This document shows, piece after piece, positions 11,083 through 23,040 of a DNA stretch of 64,000 nucleotides. Each line of letters starts with the position of its first letter. Position 1 is the stretch's first letter. A program made the position numbers and the translations under genes. A model generated the notes under the pieces. That model ran no database searches and was not told the origin of the DNA. It was given only the letters and a program-made list of their open reading frames with translations. Origin of the DNA: Gordionus sp. m RMFG-2023 (Eukaryota > Nematomorpha > Gordioida > Chordodea > Parachordodidae); the NCBI RefSeq assembly GCF_954871325.1, contig NC_088775.1, positions 72,083,561 through 72,147,560 on the forward strand, given 5' to 3'.

Positions 11083-11873
11083 ACGCTTACCAATTTGCAC
11101 GTTACCATTAAAATTTTATTATTTGAAATAAAAGAATAAACTTGAATTTGTAAGCATTAAGCATTAGATAAATTAAATAATCATCATGGGAATAAGAATT
11201 TTTTATTTTTGGACATAAATTATCAACAAAAATTATCCAAAATTAATAAGGTCTATTGAATATATAAACGTTTATTATTAATTATTAAAATGACACCATA
11301 TTGTTTTAAAATATAAATATATTATATAAATTTTAGGTTAGTCCGAACTGATAGCTTTTATCTCTTTTTACTTCATTAAAAATTATTATGGGTTGTACCG
11401 GACAACTGTACAAAATTATTTTATAGGTGATCGGCAAATTTTTACAGTTCGGGCTGGGCTGCACAGACTTCTAACATAAATATGCAATCAGTCTTGTAAT
11501 TAATCAATTTTCACCGAGGATGGCAAAATAAATATTTAATCTATTAGGCCAAAATTACTTTTTGAAATAATCAATTTTAATTATGGAAGGAATATTTGTT
11601 TTGATTTCTTAATTTGGCAGGGCACATCGGGTGCTCTTCAAAATTTATGTTTTAATTTTTTCCTCCAAAATTTTAACTGATCTGCAATCCCCAATATCAC
11701 CTCCCTAATCCCATTATAAGTAAATTTTGGAGACCGTTGCCTTGCCCGATTTTATTTTAGCCAAGATCGGCCTATAATTTACGAACAAAAAATCATAAAT
11801 TTGCATTATTCAAAGGTTTAAAAATTTCGTCAAATTATTTTGCACGAATTGCTCGCCCCAATGATATATTTTG

Positions 11874-13087
11874 TAGTGATGTTAAGGTAACTAGTTACTT
11901 GTAACTGGTTACCTATAACTAGTTACATTTTGGCTAAAAAATAACTGTAACTAGTTATATTTTTAAAACTGTAACTAGTAACTGTAACTAGTTAAAATTT
12001 TTGAAATATAACTGCCAAAAGTAACTAGTTACTTTTAAAGATATATTCAAATAATTAATTTTATTTTTAATATGTTGTGATAAATTAATTTTAAATTAAA
12101 TTTATTTTTTAAATTAAATTTATTAATTTAAAATTTTGTGAAAATGTCTGATTGTTCCCAACAATAACACAAATACTTATATGTATGGCAGATGTGCAGG
12201 GATTAAAATATTGTCAACCTCTAAAGGATACTATATTAGCTAGTATTGAAAAAATGTAACTAAAATCAAATAATTATTTATAAATTAATAATATCATGTT
12301 ATAGGTTTAATAATCTTTATGATAATGACAACATCATTGCTGCAATTCTTCACCCTTTATTTAAAACTGACTGGCCTTGGATTAGGCAAGAAAGGAATAA
12401 AGCAAAAAAGGAGGAAATTTTAAATTTAATAAATACCTTAATACCTCAAAGTGAACCCCAGACGAATGAATCATGTTCAAAACCAACATCACTTGATGTA
12501 GTTGGATTTTTTGACCTAAAGCGCCAAAATATTCTGGATAATGAACTTATAGAAAACTTTATCAAATCTAATAACAACACATTTTCTTTATATAACGATT
12601 TTCCAAAGTTAAAATTACTCTTTATTAAATATAATGTTGTTCTAACATCAAGTGCTCCCGTAGAGCGCTTATTCAGTCTAGGTAGGCTCATTTTTGGAGA
12701 TAAACGAGCACGTCTCCTAGATAATAACTTTGAAATTAATTTGTTGTTAAAAGCAAATAAACATTTATTAGATTCTAATTTTTATGAAAAATAAATGTTT
12801 TTTTTCAATGCAAATATATATTTTTATATTCGATGTAAATATTCAATTTTGCGATATTTTTTTATATAAATAAATTGTATATTATTTTAAATAACTGATT
12901 ATACTTTGTTTATCCTAATTTTTTTATATTAAATAAATGCATTCAATAAATAAATAATGCTCATATGAAGGATGTATAAAGTAAGTAACTAGTTACTTTT
13001 GGAAATAACTGTAACTAATAACTAGTTACTTTTGTAAAAATGTAACTGTAACTAGTTATGTTTCAAAAGTAACTTTTAACATCACTA
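11874..13087 (+). mobile_element. hAT transposon remnant with exact 8-bp target duplication
   Basis: Terminal inverted repeats TAGTGATGTTAA, flanked by identical ATATTTTG at 11866-11873 and 13088-13095. Both ends are packed with the palindromic word TAACTAGTTAC (about eight copies left, five right), the probable transposase-binding repeats. It is internally shortened to 1.2 kb, and only the end of the transposase gene remains. Confidence 0.9.
12304..12794 (+). pseudogene. hAT transposase, C-terminal exon
   Basis: An open stretch of about 163 codons after an acceptor (ttatag/gttta). It opens IIAAILHPLFKTDWPWI, the pre-C-terminal hAT helix, and ends with the hAT dimerisation (hATC) motif VLTSSAPVERLFSLGR, DKRARLLDNNFEINLLLKANK and a natural TAA stop. 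The exon itself looks undamaged, but the catalytic part and the BED finger upstream are absent, so the copy cannot be autonomous. The exact target duplication suggests a fairly recent arrival of an already deleted form. Confidence 0.85.
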
Positions 13088-13095
13088 ATATTTTG

Positions 13096-15436
13096 CATAA
13101 GTTTGGCCTGGCCTACCCCCAGTTCTCTGATATATTTACTAAAATATATTGTTGCGAAAGGTAATTTAGAATTGATATAATATTCGCTCATTCATTTGCT
13201 ATCATTATATATTTGAATAAATCGCATTTATAAAAATTTGCGGAAATTGAGTTTGGAAGGGGCGACAAATTAGAACCATTTAAAAAAAAGAAGGATTAGG
13301 ACAAAGCACAAGATCGTAGTCAGGAATTTTTGGTTGGGGGGAGAGCAACCGTTTATTTTGGAGGACTAATATATTTTTGAAATAAAATAAACAGTAAACA
13401 GTTGGCACTCTAAAATTTTGTTATGTTTAATTGAAAAATAATACTATAATATGGTACTATGATTTTAAATTTTAACATAAATGAATTAAAAGATAAATAT
13501 TGGGTTATTTTTTTTTCATGTCATTAAAACAAAATTTTGATTTATCTCTCATCGACTCTCTAAACAATTCAAAATACAACGTCAAAAATTAAATATTAAA
13601 TAACTTATATTATATTCAATATTATTAGTGGAAATGAGTGTTTATAATGTAAGGTGTCTGCATGAGTACCTCTCTGAGTCATGGGTGGTCCTTCACCAGG
13701 AAAGTTATTTTAATAGAATGTTCGTCTTTATCATAGTATCCTCTTTATAAAATCTTCGTCCTCTTTAATTTTTTAATATATTATTTAAATACTTGTTATA
13801 TATTGATCCATAATTAACGTTTAAGTATGATTGCGTGATTGGCAGGAAGTGGTTTGCTTTTTTAATACATATTAGGAAAAAGATTTCTTGAAAAGTATTC
13901 GTCCTCCTGTGAAAGCATTCGTCGATTTTAATTTTTTTTAAATATTAATGACATGTATTGTCTAATTAACGTTTGTATCATGGCATGATAAGCAGGAAGT
14001 AGTTTGCAATGTCTATGATTTATCTTAATTGTTTAATTAATTAAATCTCGCTAATATTTAATGATATACCATGTTCAAGAAAAGGTTGAGAAGCAACACG
14101 GGCGAATTCACCAACACTATTGCTTTTTTTGTAGAGTAATAAAAGACGAATATTGGCTGCTGTTTTTTCATTTATTGGTTAATAAATTAATGGATATTTT
14201 ATAACTAATATTTTTTATTTCTTGTTCTTGTTTATCCAATTAATTTGGCTAAATAAAATTTAATAACTAAAAAAAATTTTAAGAATTTTGTTTTCCTATT
14301 TAGATTTAATTGTTAATGGCGAATTAAAATTCAATTAGTAATATTTTTTAAATTTTGGGCCAGAAATTTTTTAGTGGCAATTTGTGTAAGGCCAAAAAAA
14401 AATTTGGGAGGAGGGGGAGGTGAGGGTGGAGGCTGTTCCCATGGCTACAGGCCTGATAAAGCTATTATTGATTGTTTTTTATTTAAAATTTTCCGGGCAT
14501 GAGATAAATAAAAATGTCGGGGCAGGCTAAGACTATTATAAAATGGCGGGCTGCATAAAATTAAATTGCAGGGCTATAGGACAAATCCCCCATTTAAAGT
14601 TCGGAATGCAATTCATTTTTTTTTTGAAAATAAAATATACTACTTTATTTTTATCAATTTCCTATATAATTATTATTATTTACAAATTTTTATATATTTG
14701 AATTGTGTAATCAACTTTATATATCATCTATTTTATTATTATTGTTTTGAATTAAGCCCTACCGATTTCCATCAAAAGAGCAGCACCAATGATGGATAAG
14801 TCGTTAAAATTATTTAAAAGCTTCAAAATGCGGAGATAATATTATTGAAGATGGAAATGCTTATATAGTTACATATATGATTGTTTCATATTTTTTTAAT
14901 CATAAATTCTATAAAAAATTATTGTATTTAAATTATAAGGGTAACTAATTTATGCTTGCATATCAACGAATTCATTATTCCAATCGTCTATATTAATGGG
15001 TTAATAAAATATGTATTACATATCAAAAATGCCTGATCGAATCAAAATTATAAACAAAGCTTTTAAAACTTACCGATCCGATTCTAAAAAGAGAACTAGT
15101 TTATCTGCAGACCGCCCTTTAGTTTATTTGCGATGTTATATACCTTTATGGTTAGACTTTATCTTAACTTTTGCATGTTTGAGGTAGCCTATTGTTTCCC
15201 TCAATTCCACATCCGATCTTAATAACTCAAAATGACACTCGGAATTTAGTCATTATAGGCCTGACTTTTTTTGAATGAGAATGCCCTCACTATAGGTAAT
15301 AATATTAATACACTTTTTGAAGTTATAATAAAGGGTTAAGAAAGCCTCTTTGATCCGTATTTGGACGTAAGCTCATTGTGTTGAGAAATATTTAACACTT
15401 TTTTGGTTAGGTTATTTTCATATGTTTTTTTTAATA
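13096..15436. other. Intergenic, old repeats only
   Basis: No gene is supported. A diverged duplication of about 130-170 bp lies at 13735-13870 and 13905-14015: both copies have 'attcgtc', later 'ataattaacgtttaagtatg' or 'taattaacgtttgtatcatg', then 'ggcaggaagtggtttgc' or 'agcaggaagtagtttgc'. G-rich patches at 13335 and 14400 look like worn transposon ends but do not form a convincing inverted pair. Confidence 0.4.
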
Positions 15437-15660
15437 TATATTTTTTTTAATTTCACGTAACGATATTGAGGTAAATTAAGTGTTTTGCATTTTAATTTTG
15501 TTTTTAATGTATACTAGTTCATTTATTATAGACATGATATGAAATTTATATTTTTTTTAATTTCACGTAACGATATTGAGGTAAATTAAGTGTTTTGCAT
15601 TTTAATTTTGTTTTTAATGTATACTAGTTCATTTATTATAGACATGATATGAAATTTATA
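15437..15660. repeat. Perfect 110-bp tandem duplication
   Basis: Bases 15437-15546 are repeated without visible change at 15547-15656; landmarks are 'tttcacgtaacgatattgag' and 'gacatgatatgaaatttata'. A short start of a third copy follows and then diverges. The identity points to a recent duplication or to an assembly artefact. Confidence 0.85.
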
Positions 15661-16061
15661 TTTTCTTGAATTTTGATTGTAGCTAGCATTTATATTATAA
15701 AAGTAAGGCTCCATTATACCTAAACAAAAATTTAGTAGCTACAGAAAAATTGAAATACAATAAATACATGGACATCTCTTATCAATATAATTTTGCATGA
15801 CCACTTTTTGTCCTCAAGCTCAAGACCTAATCAAAAAATTGGGCAGACAAATTTCAGTAAGAGGATCCTAAAGAAGGATTTTATCTTTGTCAATGACTTG
15901 CAATCCAAGTCATAAAATTAAATTTCCATTACCTTCTCCTTCCCTTCTTAATTTTCTATTGTAATATCACTTATTATATAGATTTGTAAAAGTTATTGCA
16001 TTTTGTGGAATAAACTTACATTTCATTTTAATTTCATAAATTTTTTATATTCATTTTTATA

Positions 16062-17522
16062 TAGTGTTGTGAACGCGTTCGTGTACGAAGTTCGTTTTGT
16101 TGAAAAAAATGATGAACGGCGTTCCTTTTATTTTTGACGAACTTTGAACGTAACGCGTTCCTTTTTTATGACGAACGCGTTCGAATTTAACGTTCGTTTC
16201 AATTTTAAATTTTTTTTATTTATTTGAAAAATTTAATATTTCCGAATTTTTTTAAAAAATGTATTATTTATATTTTTTAATCGGCTCTGTATTTTCTTTT
16301 CACATTTCAATTTTTTTAACACATAGTTTATTAATTTGAATATTATTGTTTATATAATTTAATAGATTAGCATAAGCATGGATATTATTATTTAACCCTC
16401 ATCATCTGATTCTGAAAATCCAAAATCAGATGAATTATCATTACTATGGCCAAATATGATAAATGTTTTACTTTAACATCCTATATTGAAGGAACTAATC
16501 CAATGCTTACCAAGTGTAAAGTGGCCAAAAAGTATTATATTGTCAAAATCTTCAGGTTCCAATTTAAAACGACATTTGATTTTAATAATTATTATTTGAT
16601 TTTATATGATATAACTAAGTTAAATCATTAAATTTGAAGAAATAATGCATTTGGGATATTTGACCCCAACAAACCGATAGTTATTTTAAAATTAAAAAAA
16701 TTAGCCTCAAATATGGTCAACCATTTATAGACGACGTATAAATGGGATTAATAAAAGGTATTTAACCTATTACTCTCAATTAATTACATATATTTTATTT
16801 TTTTTTAAGATTTGAACATATATATAAGGATCAATATGTTCTTTCTGCAATTATACATCCAGCATTCAAACTTAAATGGCCATGGATAAAACTTCCACAG
16901 AACGAACCTATTAAAGATAAAACTTATAGCGTTATTGAAAAAAATGCTTTGAAAACCCTAGAGAACTGTTAATTTCGAGATATCCTTTTTTTTATCGAGA
17001 GTAGAGAATGGATTGGAGGAGTATAACTTATCTCAATTTTTTGCAAATAACAAAACAATATATTTTAATTAATTCTCTACGTTAAAAGAGCTGTTTATTA
17101 AGTATAATACCGCAATCCCCTCACTGCCCCTGTAGAGCGCGTTTTTATTATAGCTAATGCCGTATTAGCTGCCAAGTGTTCCTGTCTATCAGATAAATAT
17201 TTTGAAAACAATTGTTATTAAAATTTAATAAGAAAAATTTTTTTTAAATAAAAATATTTTTTTATTCGCTATATTATATTTTATTTATAATTATATTATC
17301 ATAATAAAACTATATTATTTTTTAACATGCCTAAAATATATTGTATTAAAAAATATAAGTTTATTTATATTAAATTAAATTTAAAAAAATTTTATCATAA
17401 AATTTTGTACGGTTTTATGAACGTGAACGCGTTACTTTTTTTGAACATGAACTTGAGCGCGTTCGATTTTTGTCAATGAACGTTGAACGCGTTCGATTTT
17501 TTTATAAATGTTTACAGCACTA
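16062..17522 (+). mobile_element. hAT transposon fossil (GAACGCGTTC family)
   Basis: Ends TAGTGTTGTGAAC and, inverted, TAGTGCTGTAAAC. The subterminal regions are crowded with GAACGCGTTC-type words (16070-16200 and 17410-17510). No clean target duplication is visible, which suggests age. Inside, 16800-16975 encodes a worn hAT piece (YVLSAIIHPAFKLKWPWIKL), and near 17130 there are traces of the hATC motif (APVERVFII). Several stops are present. Confidence 0.75.
16800..17225 (+). pseudogene. hAT transposase, C-terminal fragments
   Basis: Following an acceptor-like ttttttaag, the frame reads IYKDQYVLSAIIHPAFKLKW and parallels IIAAILHPLFKTDWPW of the element at 11874. Stops follow after about 45 codons. 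At 17120-17215 the remnant PVERVF and LAAKCSCLSDKYFENNCY marks the eroded hATC region. It is clearly dead. Confidence 0.65.
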
Positions 17523-18239
17523 TATATCATATTTTGCATTATTTATTTTTAAATATTTAATAAATAGTGTTCTTTTGATCATAATTTATAAGTGCTTGAT
17601 TTATATTTAGTTTTAGGAAGAAAACTGCTAAAATGAAATTCACATTATTAATATTTTGTAAAAATATTAAATAAAATTACAATACCATATATTAGCTTTT
17701 ATTAATAAGACAAAATTTTTTTTTTTTAAATTTGTCTTAACAACATTTTGATTATAAAAGTAAAATACTAGTTTCTTTACGAATGAAATTTTATTGAAAT
17801 CAAAATAGAAGATGATTAATATAATTTTAGTACATTTTCTACTTTATAATTTTAATTTAGGTTTATATTAAAATACAAAGATTAAGATTTCCTGTGATAC
17901 ATTATTTTAAGAAAATTAACTTGGAAATATTTTTAAAACCCCAATATAAATATTTTGATTAAGCTATAAAATTGGATTAATAACTAAAAAGAATCCAAAA
18001 ACTTTCAATTCACGTACCTGTAGTTCTTTAACTAAGATCAAATTTTGTATTTAAAAAATAATCTTGTACACCTATTAGTTTACAATAAATGAAGTACTTT
18101 TTTGCAACAAATTCTATTCAGTATTTAAGTATAAAAAAAATATGTATATACAAATAAAGATAAATATCTATTTAACATGGACATGATATGTATAATCTTT
18201 AATAATTATGTGATACACATTATTTGCAACTTTCTAACA
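17523..18239. other. Gene-free AT-rich stretch
   Basis: No open frame, inverted ends or tandem repeat that I can support. Confidence 0.4.
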
Positions 18240-19660
18240 TCATGGGAAAATTTTTTTTGACTGGAATAAAAGATATCTCCTTGGTTATAGTTTCTACCAA
18301 TGCATTGTAGTATCTTATATTTTAAATGTTGTTCAAAAATGTTAATAAGGCCTTATTATTCCTTAACTTGAGTATAGCTTTCTTTATCTCCAATGTAGTA
18401 AAATTTGAATCAGAGGGGGTTTTATTGTTCCTCATAGATGGTACCAGGTATTCGGAGTTGAACATTGTAGAATAGTGATCGAGCCATAGTTTCATTTATT
18501 CTTCTGGGTCACGGATAATATTATTATCTATTTTAAGTTTGGGAAGGCATTTAAAATTCCAAGATTTACAGATTTCCGTCTATCAGACGCTAGGAGCCTT
18601 TGTATAGTTTTTCTGACTCTTTACCATTAGTTTTGCTATCTTGGGTTCCGTGATCGGGGAAATTCATTCCTTAAGGGGAATGCCTCTGACTCTTGTATAG
18701 TTTTTACAATTAGATAATAATTGCTTAAAATCGCTCCAACACTTTTCCATAGTTGAGTTCCGATTTGTTTGTAGAATTGATTTATATCCAAGGAAAGCCT
18801 GATAGAGACCGCATTCTTAACCAGAGGGCATTAAAGATGTTAAGATTTTCTTTAAAGTTGGGTTGACTAAGCGATTTTCTCGTGTCGTACAAAATGTATT
18901 TTTATTTCTCCACATGTCACTTTTAATCATTACGTGCCCCTTAACCATTTGATGGTCCGAAATATTGACGGTAGTAATCGCTTTTACGTCATAAAACCAA
19001 TTATGGATATTGATAATATAAAGTCAATCTACGAAAAATATTTATTTCTGTAGAGATTTTTATGTTGAAAGAACTTATTTTTAACCTTAAGGTTTTTATT
19101 TTTACATAGTTCTAGTAAAGCAAGAATATCTGAACCATTCGGGCAAGACACAGTAGCGTTACCAATATATTATTCTTTAAATAAGATTCGTCTCTTTCAA
19201 TTTTAGTATTGAAGTCTCCTAAAATTATCAGGCTGTACCTCTTGGGTAAATATCAAAGACATTTTCCAACTCATTAAAAATAGCATTCTCTCTCTTAGTG
19301 TTGGGGGTGCATATACATTTAAGAGAATCATTGGTTTATAGGCTGTATTAATATACAGGGCATACATTCTTTCTGATATAGAAACAAATTTCCTAACAAA
19401 TTGGTAAATATTATTTTTTATTAGAAAGGCAGTGACTGACCTATTTGTTTATTACCTTAATTTAGTAATGTATCTCTGAAAACTGCTTTCAAATCATTGA
19501 TCATGTCCTGCAGGGCAATTATGTCTATATCTTCATTGGAGAGTAGTTTGGTAAGGATAGGTATTTTATTATAAAGACCATTAATGTTAGAGGTAGATAC
19601 ATATAAAGATCCCTTACATATTTGGGAAATAGAGTATTTTATGGAAATGAGTACTTAATA
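18240..19660 (-). pseudogene. LINE fragment: APE endonuclease and start of reverse transcriptase
   Basis: Read on the minus strand from 19.66 kb, pieces in changing frames give NINGLYNKIPILTKLL and IDIIALQD (start of an apurinic-type endonuclease), LGDFNTKIERDE (GDFN motif), NISDHQMV (SDH motif, the end of the endonuclease fold), WLDHYSTMFNSEYL, then LEIKKAILKLRNNKA, the conserved helix before the reverse transcriptase palm. The sequence then fades. Many stops and frame changes show an old copy. The polymerase palm itself (YxDD region) and the 3' tail are missing, so the copy is truncated at its 3' side, unlike the usual 5' truncation of LINEs. The clade cannot be decided from this part. Confidence 0.75.
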
Positions 19661-20565
19661 TAATTTGGGACAAAAGCTTAAGAACAAAAATTTTATCGCA
19701 AAATTATAAAGAAAACGTTTAATTTATGATAAGTAATAATAAGAAGGAAGAGGAATTACTGAAAGATAATGAATGCATTAAAATAAATAAAATAAGATAG
19801 TTATTTCAGGATAATCAACCGGTCATAAAACCACAACTCACGAAAAATATTATTAAATCAAGGTTAAGAATTATTATTACATTAACAAATTAAGAATTAA
19901 ATTTTTATAAAAATAAAACATGGAAGAAAAAATCAAAATAATTTAAAAGAAACTTCTCTCTCGTGCTTATTATTTCCGTTTCTTACTTAATTTTAAAATA
20001 TTTCTCAAAAACAATTAATTTTTAATTCTATTGATATTAAGAGAAATTTTGTTTATGATTATCGAGTTTTCTTATTTACTTTTCATAATTTTTATTATAT
20101 TAATAAATAAAAGTTCATCTAAATAAAATGTCCTCCCCAAAAGAATATAATAAAATAAAATGTCCGCCTTAAAAGAAAAGAATAAAATAAAATGGCCACC
20201 ATAATGGTTTCTAAAAAATTAATTTAATTGCCATCATAAAATTGAAATATCAAGTTAGTAGCTAGGTAATTAAGTACTTTATTAAAGGAGAATCTCTTGT
20301 CCATCAATTCCTTTGCAATTCAGTGGGAGAAATTTACAATAGTACATTATTCTAAGATATGACATTAAAAGAAATACAATCTGGTAAGTTTAAGAAAGTA
20401 TCTATGTGTGAAGCACAAAGTATACATAACATTTAAATTACTAAAGGAGAGTGAAAAAAAGAAACTTTGAAGCTAGAGAGTTTAGCATATTAACATTTTA
20501 AATTTAAAAAGTCCTTCAAATATTTTTGAGTTTAAGGAAATCTACAAGTCTAAACTTCCAATGCT
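19661..20565. other. Gene-free stretch
   Basis: AT-rich DNA with a local three-fold echo at 20125-20205 ('aaaatgtcctcc..', 'aaaatgtccgcc..', 'aaaatggccacc..', each followed or preceded by 'aataaaataaaatg'). No gene is supported. Confidence 0.4.
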
Positions 20566-20935
20566 TAAACTGAACATGACTACTGATACTAATGTTCTTT
20601 TATATATTAAATTCCTTTACATAAGTTTGCATCTAAAAGCATATTAAACATATAACCAAAATAAATGATAACCTCAATCTCGATTTTCATCTTTCATTAA
20701 TGATTAGCCAAATTCATATCAATAATCAAAAATACCATTTATATACAAAATCATTACACCATAATCAATTTGTTCTCCCATACATTGAAAGTCCATTTAT
20801 CAACATGACTAGTGATACTAATGTTCTTTTATATATTACATTCATTTACACAATGTTGCATCTAAAAGCATAAATATATAGCCAAAATAAATGATAACCT
20901 TAATCTTGATTTCCATCTTTCATCTAAAAAACATA
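20566..20935. repeat. ~225-bp tandem duplication, diverged
   Basis: The segment 20566-20695 ('aacatgactactgatac', 'gttcttttatatatta', 'gcatctaaaagcat', 'ccaaaataaatgataacct') recurs at 20797-20935 with about 10-15 percent change. The origin is unknown. It lies just outside the first gypsy fossil. Confidence 0.7.
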
Positions 20936-22029
20936 TGAAAATAACCTAACCAATAAACTACTCAATATTTCTCAACACGATGCGCTTTTGTCCAATTTTT
21001 CCTAAGTCAGAGACAATTTGAATATATTATTTCTCCACTTCACGAGTTAGTAAGTCGCCTTGAAGATAAGATGAAAGAACACCAAAGATAAGAGTAGTGT
21101 TGATAAATGAGTCGAATGTTAATTCTCTATAAAACAATTCTCTATAATTGTTTTCTCTATAAATGTTTCTCTATTTTCTAAGATCTCTCTTTAATGGAAT
21201 TAACTTAATCTCTTTCATCTTACTCACTTTTTTAGACTTGACAATTTTTGATTATATTTTATTTAAAAGAAAGGTATCAACATTTATCATTCAAATTCAT
21301 TATATATTTTTTTTTATTCTGTTAGGTAAGAAAAAAAAACCGATTATACATATCTATGACATCTATATTCACATAACTTATGATAAAATTGCAAATATCA
21401 TTAATTGCACAGTTTGACAAAACATTATAAAACATAATTTTATGCATGATATATATTTTTTTATAAAGAAGTTAATGAAAATAAAATATATCACTAAAAT
21501 AAAGTTAATTGAAAAAAATATAATTGACCTTTAATTAAAATCCATTTAGTTTTTTTTAACTAAAAATAACATTTAAACTTCAAACGAAATTAACCTTTTA
21601 ACAACCTTTAATAAATTAACCTTGTAAAAATATTATTCAACATTTCCTTCTTTTTTTTTCTTTTTAGGTTTTCCCCATAGTTTTGTACATTGCTGATTGT
21701 TCTGCTTGTTAGTTGAATCTTTATTTGTTGATAGTTCGCTGCTTGATTGTGATCATTCTAAATTTCCATTATTCTTTAATTCGTTGACCATATTTCGTCA
21801 ATTGCTATCCATGATCAAATATTCAATATTTCGTCACTTTCTAAAAATTTCTTACATATGTATTATATATATATAATATATATAAAATTATTTTGTATTT
21901 ATTTATAAAAATATCTAGGTCGTAGATAATGTTTTCGATCTTGAACTTGATTTTGAATTTGATCATGATTTTATATTTGTTTTCCACTACTTCCCCCTCT
22001 AAAAACTTGCGTGTTTGTTGTTTTTATCG

Positions 22030-23036
22030 TTATGTATCATAATTTGTTTCTTTCAGATGTGTTGCCATATTTTTATTTGGAATAATGTTCATTGATCTCT
22101 TTTTTATCTGGACTAGAAATCTTCTAATAATGCTATTTCCAGTATTTATTTTGTATGATAAGTTCCCATCTGTATGTGTTACGATTCCTTTGTCTATAAA
22201 TTTTCTTTGAAAGTTTTGTACCAAACGTTATCACCTATTTCGATATTTCTATTTGTTGATACTTTGCGATTTAATTCATTATCTTTGTCTTCAGCCGGTT
22301 TAATTAAGTTTAATCTGGTTCTAACTGTTTTCGAAAACATTAATTTTCTTGGTATCATGTTAGTTGTAGCGTTCAGAGTGTATAATTCAAAAAGATTATT
22401 TCTAAAGCTTCTAAGTCTATTTTCTTGTTATTTACATTTATCTTTTCATGTTCATTTTCATAGTTCTTACCATACGTTCACATTGATCATTAGATTATTG
22501 GTGATGAGGAGCGGTTAGTATATGTTTAATTTTGTGATCTTCACAAAACTTCTTGAACAGGTAGCTAGTAAAGTTAGTTCCGTTATCAGTTATTATCTTT
22601 TGTGGTATTCCAAATAAGCTAAATATTTTCATCAATTCTTTGATACTTGTTTCTGTTATGTTTCTCATTCTTTTAATTATAGGGAACTTGCTGTATGCGT
22701 ATACGAATATCATCCAATTATTTTCTTCAAATTGAGCAAAATCTATGTGTACGCGTTCAAAAATTTTTGTTGTTATTCCCCATGGATTTTGTATATTGTG
22801 TGGAATATCTGCATATTTATTACATGAATCACAATTTTTTATTTCCTGATCTATTTCCGCGTTTATACCAGGCCATTATAAGTAATCTCTTGCTAACAAC
22901 TTAGTTTTACCTGCGCCTAGATGTCCTTTATGTAACTCTTGTAACATCTCATTTCTCATATTTCGTGGTATATTGATCCTATTTTCCTTAAAAAGACAAT
23001 CTTTTACCAGGCTCAATTCCATTTCCATATTTGAAT
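22030..23036 (-). pseudogene. Ty3/gypsy integrase region
   Basis: On the minus strand the order is that of Ty3/gypsy integrase: ELHKGHLGAGKTKLLARDY with CDSCNKYAD (the HHCC zinc-binding domain), then VHIDFAQFEENN and DNGTNFTSYLFKKFCEDHKIKH (the catalytic core with Asp, Asp and the stretch before the Glu), then IKHILTAPHHQ. It is fossil sequence with several breaks. Confidence 0.8.
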
Positions 23037-23040
23037 TGCT

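Noticed and set aside
13310-14460. Transposon with G-rich ends (gtagtcagg.. and ..ctacaggcctg)
   Set aside because: The G-rich parts run in the same direction on the same strand and the outer bases do not form a convincing inverted repeat.
21163-21417. 84-codon hydrophobic plus-strand frame
   Set aside because: Its composition is simple T-rich sequence beside a worn LTR, with no motif or splice support.
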